Shown in pieces: positions 26,181 to 35,700 of a stretch of 64,000 nt of DNA. Under the pieces are notes generated by a model, which worked only from the letters and a program-made list of their open reading frames with translations, ran no database searches and was not told the DNA's origin. The position numbers and the translations under genes are program-made. Source of the stretch: Bacteroidia bacterium (GTDB lineage Bacteria > Bacteroidota > Bacteroidia > J057); the NCBI GenBank assembly GCA_030430205.1, contig JAUIGE010000006.1, positions 62,001 to 126,000 of the forward strand. Reading direction: 5' to 3'. The first letter of the stretch is position 1; each line of letters starts with the position of its first letter.

Positions 26181-28046
26181 TTATTCCAAAACCACCTTCT
26201 TAACCTGCTTACCATCCGGAGAATCCCACTCTACCAGGATCAATCCCCTGGCGATATCAGACACATCAATGGGTACACTTCCGGTAAAAGGAGGTAGCAC
26301 TTTTTCCATTAAAATCCGGCCCTGGATGTCCATCAGGCGGATCGTGCTCATCTTCTGACTTTCTGCATTCAGGTAAAGCTTATTCTCAGCCGGATTGGGG
26401 TAGAGGGTCATTTCCTCCGCCACAGGCTTATCTATGGAGGTGACTGTACCATCCCAGACAGCAAACTGCTGCATCATGCCCCAGGGGCTGCGACTTGCCA
26501 GCGTATTGGCAGTAGCACGGTAGTATCCATCCTCATGGGTGAGGATATGGCAGTGATACATATAAGCCGAGCTGTCCAGGTTAAAGGGTTTGGGTTGGGC
26601 GTAGGTATGGAATCGCATACGGATTCTCCACTCCTCTCCCGGCCAGATAAGGATATCATCCTTTGGCCCTAAGGCTTCCGCTGGAAAACCCGGATCACCG
26701 GGTTTGGCGGAAAAACCACTTCCAGCATTTATTTCCATCACATAAAACTGAACCAGGTGCACATGGAAGGGGTGAGCAAATTCTGTTAGGTTTTTCACTA
26801 CCCAGTCCTCGACGGTATTTAATTTAACGACCGTGTTGATTTTGTTAAAATCATATTGGCTGCTGTCAATCCCGAAAGGCTCTCCTGTTCTCCCTCTATC
26901 GCCTGTCAGCAGAATGGTCCTCGTTGTATCAGGACCCATCGTATCTATAGCTGGAATAGGAGGAAGGGCTCTGGGAAGACCTCCTATTGGAGAAACTGCC
27001 TGCTGACCAACTCTAAGTTGCAAAATGGGTACAGGAGTTGACGAAGATTTCCCAATGACCCCATCTGCCAATTCTGCGGGTGAATTCATCAGATACACCG
27101 TATCTCCGGCAACGGAGGCAAAGTCAACAATTACCCGATTTCGAATGCCGGGCCCTGTCTCCAATTGGGTCACTCTTCTTACACTATCTGGTAAATAGCC
27201 CCCATCACTTGCCAGGAGATGAAAAGGAATTTGGGTATTCCCAGGATCAGCCGTATCCGTTACAAAACTGAGCATGTAGGCATTACGGGTAGACCCATCC
27301 AGAATCCTGAAACTGGTAGGTTGTGGATTCACATCCATATAAGGATTTACCGTACCATTCACTACGATCATTCGCTCTTTATCGGATCCTGGAGGACCTT
27401 GTGTAGTATCGATCGTTTGCGTAGAATCGATAAACCTGATATCCTGAATAATCAAAGGGAAATCATCCCAGCCATAGGTGTTGGGTATTTGGGCTGCGAT
27501 GGTATCCCCCCGCTCCCTAACAATAATAATTCCAGCAAGCCCCATCTGTACCTGGGTGTAGGTAACATCCTCAGCATGCGGATGATACCAAAGCGTGGTA
27601 GGCTTGTCAAGTACAGGAAACTCAGCTGTAAAAGAACCACCCGGATCAAAATACTGATGAGGCCCCCCATCCATATAAGCAGGAATATCTGCACCATGCC
27701 AGTGGACTGTGGTCCTCATGCCTGAGTTCATGGGTAGCTGGTTTTTAATATGGGTACTTTGGTTGTCGCCCACATACCAGGTCAGGCTAGGGCCTAGATA
27801 ATCATTTCTGCGACCGAATTTATGGTTATAAGCCATGGTCTCCACATTATTCAGGCCAGGTACCCCAAAGTCATGGGTTTCTATATCTACAGTGAGCGAA
27901 TCTCCACGTCTGTCATATAGGTCTGGGATTTCCATCCGGACGGTAAACTGGGCCTGGGAAACTTCCGGCGCAAAGACCAGCAGCAATAATGCACATGCAT
28001 ACAACAACTTTTGGGGATGCATGAAAGGAAGGTAGTTGTTTCTCAT
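26181..28046 (-). CDS. Multicopper oxidase with a T9SS sorting domain
   Basis: A 621-residue exported oxidase of the CotA/laccase type, which oxidises a substrate at the type 1 copper and reduces O2 at the trinuclear centre. The four copper motifs are intact: HWHG (115-118), WYHPH (153-157), HPFHVH (425-430) and HCHILTHE (498-505). At the axial position of the type 1 site, ten residues after Cys499, there is Tyr where CotA has Met. A signal peptide (core ACALLLLVFAPEVSQA) starts the protein and a type A sorting domain (LYPNPAENKLYL) ends it. A second start, at 28022, is equally possible. It lies 34 bases after the cytochrome/beta-propeller gene, apparently in one operon. The substrate is unknown. 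Confidence 0.92.
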   Translation of the reverse strand: MRNNYLPFMHPQKLLYACALLLLVFAPEVSQAQFTVRMEIPDLYDRRGDSLTVDIETHDFGVPGLNNVETMAYNHKFGRRNDYLGPSLTWYVGDNQSTHIKNQLPMNSGMRTTVHWHGADIPAYMDGGPHQYFDPGGSFTAEFPVLDKPTTLWYHPHAEDVTYTQVQMGLAGIIIVRERGDTIAAQIPNTYGWDDFPLIIQDIRFIDSTQTIDTTQGPPGSDKERMIVVNGTVNPYMDVNPQPTSFRILDGSTRNAYMLSFVTDTADPGNTQIPFHLLASDGGYLPDSVRRVTQLETGPGIRNRVIVDFASVAGDTVYLMNSPAELADGVIGKSSSTPVPILQLRVGQQAVSPIGGLPRALPPIPAIDTMGPDTTRTILLTGDRGRTGEPFGIDSSQYDFNKINTVVKLNTVEDWVVKNLTEFAHPFHVHLVQFYVMEINAGSGFSAKPGDPGFPAEALGPKDDILIWPGEEWRIRMRFHTYAQPKPFNLDSSAYMYHCHILTHEDGYYRATANTLASRSPWGMMQQFAVWDGTVTSIDKPVAEEMTLYPNPAENKLYLNAESQKMSTIRLMDIQGRILMEKVLPPFTGSVPIDVSDIARGLILVEWDSPDGKQVKKVVLE

Positions 28047-28080
28047 AGAGTTGATAGATTAAAATTAAGTATCGTTTTTG

Positions 28081-29559
28081 CTATTTATGGGCAACGGTAG
28101 AGGGGTCCGCGAGTATCTCCACTTTAAAATCAGGGACCCTTTCCAGGGTCTTGAGGTCTATCAGGGTTACATAGCCGTTTCTGCCTTCGCAATAGCTCGC
28201 ATGGTGCGGAACCGGCCCGGTAATATCTGTATTGCGGTTGGAGACGACGAGTACCCCCAGCTCATCATCTGCTGTAAGGGCATAAGGCTGAAAACCCGAA
28301 TAGAGCATCTTTTCAAGCTGATGGCTTGCCGCATCTATCACAGCCACAGAGCCGCGCCGGGTGGGGTCTCCTGACCAGGATGCCAGGTCATTCATGCATG
28401 ACACAAACAAACGGCCGGTCGTAGTGGAGTATGTCATGCGGGAAGGACTGGCAGCCAGGGTGACGACCGCCAGCAAACTATCCGTTTGCCCATCCAGCAC
28501 CCGGACCTCATGGGTCGCAGGACAGCTCACAAAGTACTTGCTGCCATCAGGCAGAAACAACATCTCAAAAGGCTGAAGAGGCTGCGGAATCGCAGGAGGC
28601 ATGCCCTGAATCAGGTCCAGCGAATCATTTTTGCTGAGCACACCATTTTCATCATAATCCATAATCATGAGACTATTTCCCCGATGCTGAGCCAGGTAAA
28701 CCTGGGGCCTTGTAGGGTGAACGGCAGGCGCTCGCGCCTCCAAATCAAAAAAAGTGGCAGGTCCAACGACCTTATTTTGTTCCAAATCGATCACCTGCAT
28801 GAGCGAAAGATATTCGCTACAGACGAAGGCAAATTTTCCATCAGGGGAAAAAACCAGCGTACTAAAGCCCACATGCCCCATCTCAATATCTGCTATTTTT
28901 TCATCGGTAGTCGTGCTGTATCTTGAAATAACATCTGTATTCCCAAAAAACACCACGTACCAATCCTTCCCATCCGGACTTACCTGGATATCAAAGACAT
29001 ACTCCACGCTGACAGGGTCCATCCCCACATCCACATAGCGCATGATCTGGCGGCTTTCCGCATCAAAAACGGCTACCTCATCGCAGATCTGGTGGCCGAC
29101 ATACCACTTCTTTCTATTAGGATCAGGGGGGAATCGCACTTCCCCATTGGCATTGGGCGCGCCATCGTGTATCCAGTTCCAAAGCAGTGCATATGCTTTC
29201 GCAGAAAGCGCAGGCTGGTTATAAGGCATGGTCGGAGTCAGCACCGGCCCCAAAGTAGTATCGGTATTTACAGAAAAAAGAAGATAACTCAGGTGGGGAG
29301 CATAGGGGATAATCGGGCTGCCGCCGCGACTGCCCTCAAAGAGGGTTTCCCAGGATTCGAGGTTGAGCCCACCGGCACCGGGGGCGCTTGGTGTGTTGTG
29401 ACAACCGCTGCTTGCGCAAGTTGAGCTTAAGATGGGAGCAATGTCTTCCGGGTAACGGGAAGCCAGGCTGTCTGGGTTTTCATTTTTACAGGCCGGGCAT
29501 ATTGCCAGCGTGGCAAATAGCAGGAGAGTTGAAAGGAACCCATGAATAATGCTTCTCAT
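28081..29559 (-). CDS. Exported cytochrome c-like / YVTN beta-propeller protein
   Basis: A 492-residue protein, probably a lipoprotein (candidate cysteines at 21 and 24 after the hydrophobic N terminus). A small heme-binding-like segment has C48-x4-C53-H54, wider than the usual CxxCH but seen in some Bacteroidota cytochrome domains. It is followed by a seven-blade-like propeller (KKWYVGHQICDEVAVFDAES, SPDGKFAFVCSEYLSLMQVI, GRLFVSCMNDL). It heads an operon with the multicopper oxidase, which suggests electron transfer to or from that enzyme at the cell surface. Whether heme is really bound is uncertain. Confidence 0.8.
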   Translation of the reverse strand: MRSIIHGFLSTLLLFATLAICPACKNENPDSLASRYPEDIAPILSSTCASSGCHNTPSAPGAGGLNLESWETLFEGSRGGSPIIPYAPHLSYLLFSVNTDTTLGPVLTPTMPYNQPALSAKAYALLWNWIHDGAPNANGEVRFPPDPNRKKWYVGHQICDEVAVFDAESRQIMRYVDVGMDPVSVEYVFDIQVSPDGKDWYVVFFGNTDVISRYSTTTDEKIADIEMGHVGFSTLVFSPDGKFAFVCSEYLSLMQVIDLEQNKVVGPATFFDLEARAPAVHPTRPQVYLAQHRGNSLMIMDYDENGVLSKNDSLDLIQGMPPAIPQPLQPFEMLFLPDGSKYFVSCPATHEVRVLDGQTDSLLAVVTLAASPSRMTYSTTTGRLFVSCMNDLASWSGDPTRRGSVAVIDAASHQLEKMLYSGFQPYALTADDELGVLVVSNRNTDITGPVPHHASYCEGRNGYVTLIDLKTLERVPDFKVEILADPSTVAHK

Positions 29560-29699
29560 TGTGCAAGCTTAAGTAAGGTGATGTAATTGCATTTTAACGA
29601 ATATCGACTTATCAAACAAATTCAAAACAGACTCAAAATTCAAAAATTGATACAATATGTTCGTTTTGTTATACCCTCTACAGCCTCAAAAAGCCCAAT

Positions 29700-29728
29700 T
29701 TTGACTCAATGATTGTTTAGTAGCTTTT
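29700..29728 (+). promoter_or_regulatory. Weak candidate promoter of giant gene 3
   Basis: TTTG (29700-29703) and TAGCTTTT (29721-29728, one mismatch) are separated by 17 bases, shorter than the 20 seen elsewhere in the window. The 229-base region between the divergent genes shows nothing better on this strand. Confidence 0.3.
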
Positions 29729-29788
29729 GTTGAAAAACGAACCTAACTCTTCTTTCACTATCTTCTTTCACCCTTAATCTCACAGATT

Positions 29789-32700
29789 ATGAATCCCTTT
29801 TTTTGCCATTTCCGCCACTGGCGGAAGGAGACCCGCTTGCTCAGAAAATGGTCCTACTTCAACTTGTTCCTGCTGCTGGGACTAGCTTTAGGCAAACCTG
29901 CCCTCTATGCACAAGGGCCCTGCAACGATGCCTATTGCATCCCTTTCCCTTTTACCGTTTCCCAAAATACAAGTGACTGGTATGTTACCATCTCCTGGAA
30001 TGATACCATTCCAGCCAGTTCATGCTCTGGCTGCGCTGGAGGTAGTCAGGAATATATCGAAGCTTCTTTAGACAGTTATCAAAATACCCCTCGCCTTTTC
30101 TCTCATGAATATACCAACAGCCGCTTTTCAGGATCTTTTAAAAAGCCCCTGGGGCCAGCGAATGTTTCGCTTTTGTATTTGAATCTCTTTACTACTTCAA
30201 GTAGCTGCGGAAACTATTATAGTAGTGGGAATTGTAATTTCAGGCCCAATATTGGCAATCCAGGATCACCTCCTGGCATTTTGGATTTCTTTGTAGCACG
30301 AACCACACAATTATATGATCCTGTCCAGGTAAGTGCTTCGATGACCTCGGCAGAAGGGTCTGAATTTGACCAGGTCACTCTTCGTTGGCAAAAAGGAACA
30401 GATGCGCCCGATTCGGTTATTGCGTACCATATCTATCGGGATAATATTTTCATTGCTGAGGTAGCAGCTACTGAATATGAGTATATTGACAAAAACCTGC
30501 TACCCGGCGCTAGTTACCCCTATTATATTCAAACCATTATTTCAGATACGGCTTTGGTAGCAGGCCTAAGCCCCAATTATTCACCAAATTTTTGGTTCCC
30601 TTTTCATTCTCCGGGTGCACTCATTACGGGCAAAACCCTTACGCCTCTCTTGCAGGCATCTGACGGTCTGAGTAGCGCTCATGTCAAGCTCAGCTGGGAT
30701 AATCTCGCCAGGGTCTGCAGCGACCTCCGCATCGAGCGCAGCCTGCCAGCCGGCGGCTTCGAAGAGCTCACCATCCTCAACAAAAACGCTACCGCCTATA
30801 CCGATTCTGATCCCATCCCGGGCTATGCCTACACCTATCGGGTATTGCCCCTCGACGCCAATGGAGATGTGCTATACACCATGTCCGATCAGGGCTATAG
30901 AAAACCCAACGGCATCGTCAAAGGAAAAGTCACCGCCCTGGGCGGAGCTGGCGTGCAAGGCGTGGAAGTCTGCGTGGTAGCACTCAATCCCGTCCTGCCA
31001 GCCGGTGCCCTGCCTGTGCCTGCCACAGGTTATTGTAGCACCACCAACGCCAGCGGTGATTATGAAATACGGGGCATTTATTACCACGACAGTGCTTCTT
31101 TTGTGGTAACGCCCTCCTTTCCCAATCATATTTTTGGGCCTGCTAACAAACAGATTATCCTGGAAACAAGCAACGCCACGCAGGCGGGCATCAACTTCAC
31201 CGACTCCACCTCTGTCAGTATTTTTGGGAAAGTGCTCTTCCCGCCGGCTGCGGACTTTGGCGCCGCAGGCAGCCAGCCCATCGGCATCAAAGATGCCAAA
31301 ATCCTGCTCGACACCCTGGATCGGGGCATCCGCACCAACGCCAATGGCGAGTGGTCCTATGCTGTCACCCAGGCGGGGACATATCGTTTTCAGGCGATAT
31401 TCAACGATCACGATTTTGACGTAGTCGGGGCTTTTGCCGATGCTTCCGGCGATATCGCCCTGGTACAGGTCACCGACCAGAACATCAGCGGGGTTGATTT
31501 CATCAACCAGGAAGTGGATTCGATCCGAATCCGGGTGCAGGATGGCTGCGGACAGCCGCTGGCTGTGCAGGCCAATGCCCATGGCAGCACGCCCCGCGTG
31601 CGGGTGATCCATGAAAAAGGCCCTGCCTTTTTTGATAAATACGTCTCTGTCAATCCGACAGGATTTGCGACTGTGGTCCTGCCGGCCAGTCAATTTCAAT
31701 TGAAAGCGCAGGATGATCCCGCATTTCTCAATGCAAATGTCGCAGACCAGTTGACAGATACGACCCTGCGCTTTGACCTGGTATCCAGGGATTCTGTGCT
31801 GCTTTTCACCACCGATACGACCCTCCGGATCACGCCAGGCCGCAGCACCACCATCGGTGATTCCACAATCATCATTCCGGCAGATACTGCTTTTGTGATC
31901 CGAAAGGATTCCAGTTACCAAAGCCTCCAGCCGCAGGCAAATTTCATCTATTATGGGCCTTTTGAGGTGAAAATTGACTTCGAAGAGGCAGGAGCAGAGA
32001 TCATCAAATCCTGCAAAGCTACAGGTCCGGGAACGGCCGCAGACTCCATTATTCTGATGAAAAGCAATGCTGTTTACCTCCTGGATATAGAGGTAGTGGA
32101 TCAATCTTCAGGCTGTCTGGTGGATACCGGCCATGTGCGGATATATGATTATCTGGGGGATAGAGAAAGGGAAGACATTGTCATTCCGATACAAAATGGC
32201 CATGCCTTTTACCAGGAAGTGGCCGGAGAGCCCAGCATTGCAGCTGGCGGAGCTTATCCTTTTCAAAAATTACTTTTTATGAGCATTGGGGCAGGCGTAA
32301 GAGCGCCCCAGGATGAGGGTTGGTGGGTTTTGGTAGAAGGAGCGAAAGAGTTGACACCTTCCTTTACCACGCGATCACCTGAAATTCCTGACCTGATTGT
32401 GCATGATCCTCCCGGTGATAACAGTTTTGCATGGGTAGAAAAGGGGTCGGAATACAGCACTTTCACCACAGTGGATTATGAATTTGGTGGAGGAACGAAC
32501 GTATTTGCAGACCTTATTATTGGAAGTAAATTCAAAGCTACTGCCGGCACCCCTTTCTTTCAAACCGGAAGTGAAACAGGGATAGGAGCCAGTTTGGTTT
32601 TTGAAGCGGGTTTTGGATTCACAGGCACAAACAAAGGGGGATTTAGAACTACTTATGCTTTCGAAGAAAACTTTTCAACTTCCAGTGACCCGGTTTTTAC

Positions 32701-35700
32701 GGGTTATGAAGGAGATATTTATATTGGAAAAGCCCTCAACCAGCTTTTTTCCATTGCAAAAGTGCTCGAATTCGACCCCAATACCTGTATAGCAGAAGTA
32801 AAGGACAAGGCAAATATGGAGCCTACCGGAATTGCTTCTACCTTCATCTATTCCGAAAAACATATCACAGGAGTGATTATTCCTCAAATAGAATATCTGG
32901 CGGGATTGCTCAGAGAACAGGCAAACAGGGAAACCAATCAAACAGTCAAAGACAACTTGTTGAATGAAGCAGACTCATTTCTGGTAGACAAAGAAAACTG
33001 GGGGCGCATCCTTTCCCAAAATGCGACAAACAGAGACCAGGCAGCCCTTTTCCAAAAAAACCTTTCATTCAGCGCAGGAGCCAGCTACCAAAAAACAGAA
33101 AGCTACAATCAGAATGCGTCCCATTCCTACGAATTGCTATCTTATGCCGAGAGTTCATTTGCCATCGGATTAGCATGGGTATCCTCCGGATTTGGATTTT
33201 GGAGTGAAGGCAAAGCGGGTGTTGCTGGAAATATGCGCTATGCTTCCACCAAAGAAACAGGCACCGACTCCACCAATACCTTCACCGTAGGTTACGAACT
33301 GGCCGATGAAGACATCGGCGACTTCTTCAGCGTAGATATCCTGACGGACCCCGCCTACAATGTCCCTGCCTTCCGCCTTTTCGCAGGAACCAGTTCCTGC
33401 CCACACGAGCCCGGTACCCAGTCGCGCGACCGCGCGAAGCTCAACGTCTTCCCGCCGCGCATTGACGGCGTGCCCAAAGGAGCCAAAGCCGTTTTCACGG
33501 CTCAGCTCGTCAATGAAAGCGAAAGCCAGGAGGCGCGCGAATACCAGCTGCGGGTGATCCCGCAGACCAATCCCGGCGGAGCCATCGTGACCATGGGTGG
33601 GCAGAATATTTCCAACAATTCCATCTCCTACTTCATCGATGCCTTCCAGTCCACCGAGGTGGATATCACCGTAGCTCCCGGACCGAGATCTGCCAACTAT
33701 GAGAAAATCGGCATCATGATGTATCCGCCCTGCGAATATGACCTCTGGGGCAATGGCGGCAACCTCACCAATGGCGATACCTTCTACATCACTGTCAATT
33801 TTGAGACGGAATGCTCCGCAGTCAGCCTGCTCAATCCTACAGACAATTGGCTGGTCAATGCCAATAACAGCGACCTGCTAAAAGTGGACTTTTCCGGCTA
33901 TGACCTCAACAATCCTTTCCTGGAAAGCCTGACACTCGAATACCAGCCCCAGAATCAGGGCTGGCTCGAAGGGCCACAAATCCCTCGGGATAGCCTCAAA
34001 GACTTGATTTATCGCAAGTTCTGGGATGTCTCCGGCCTGGCCGATGGCCAGTACAAAATCCGCGCACGCGCCAATTGCAATGCCGGGCGAGGCTCGACCC
34101 AGTCCTCCGCGCTCAGCGGATTGATTGACCGCAATTCCATTGCGCCCTTTGGCATACCGACGCCATCGGATGGCTTTCTGCGCCTGGGACAGCTGATCTC
34201 TGTCACTTTTGACAAGGACATTGATTGTGGTTTCACTGATCCCGTTCCTACCTATTCCCCTCAGATTACGCTCATGCGGACTGATGACAATACTTTCATT
34301 CCGATGAATGTGCAGTGCTCTGAAAATGCAGACCAGATCAATCTGGTGCCTACGATCAACCTATTCAATATGCCGGAATTGGAGGATGTGATCCTCATCG
34401 CACGGGTGCAGGGCATACAGGATGCCCAGGGCAATGTGCAAAAATACCCGGTTGAGTGGGCATTTAAGGTAAATGCTTCTCCCGTATTTTGGGACCCGGA
34501 CAGCCTTGCGCTGGTCTTTCCGGCCGGCAAAGCCGCCTCTTTTTCCGGCACCCTCAAAAATACCTCCGGCCTGAGCAAAGCCTTTGAAATCACAGATTTC
34601 CCTTCCTGGCTGCAGCCAGAAGTCCTTTCGGGCTCGATCCTTTCGGATGGCGAATATGAAATCCGCTTTTTTGTGGATGCCGATCTTCCCATCGGCACCT
34701 ACCGCGACAGCATCACAGCCATGGTGGATGGCTGGCCCGAATACCTCGACATCACCTACGAAGCCGTAGCCACTCCCCCCAACTGGAAAGTTGATCCCGG
34801 CAAGTACACCTACTCCATGAATATGGTCCTGGCCCTGAGCCTCGATCAGGGCGATGTGAACCTCTCCCGCGATGATCGCGACATGATCGCCGCCCTCTTC
34901 AACGGCGAGATCAGGGGCGTAGCCCAGCTACAGTATGTGGCCCAATTCGACAAATACATGGCATTTTTAACCGTCTACTCAGACATCCCTGCCAATGAAG
35001 AAATCTCCTTCAGCATGTGGCGCGCCTCCACAGGTGTGGAGCATGTAGCGAAAGAGACTTTCTATTTCGCCAGCGAGCTGGTCTACGGCCAGATCAACAA
35101 TCCCGAAATCCTGCACACCGATGGCGTCTTTCAGGTGATCCCCCTCCAGCAAGGCTGGAACTGGATTTCCCTCAACCTCAGCAATGCTGATATGACCATC
35201 GCCAACTTACTCAATTCACTGGGTTCGCCCGAGGTCGGTAACAACGTGACCGTCAAGCGAAAAGATGGCGCCACTGCTACCTTTACACAAATCGCCACGC
35301 CGATCCTCTACGGCAGCCAGTGGTCTGGCAACCTCCAGCAGCTCGACAATAAGCAGGCTTATCTGATTCACCTGTCCCATGCACCCGATACGCTGCGCGT
35401 ACCTGGAAAACCCATCACGGCTTTTGACAATATCAATATGCTCAGCGGCTGGAACTGGATCGGCTTTCAACCCCAATCGGCGCAGCCGGTAGGCGATGCG
35501 CTCAGCTCGGTCAACCTCCGCAACCTCGACATCCTCAAAGGCCATAACGCCTTCAGCCAGTACCACAAAGGGTCCAACACCTGGTACGGAGGACTACAGT
35601 TCATGGAGCCAGGTAAAGGCTATAAGCTGAAATTGAAAGATGGCGTGAGCTATAATGACCTGGTTTACAGTCGCCTGGGATTGAAGGACTTTGCCGTAGA

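Noticed and set aside
30872-32104. 410-codon minus-strand open frame opposite giant gene 3
   Set aside because: The sense frame carries recognisable domains shared by all paralogs. The antisense protein has no sensible domain pattern.
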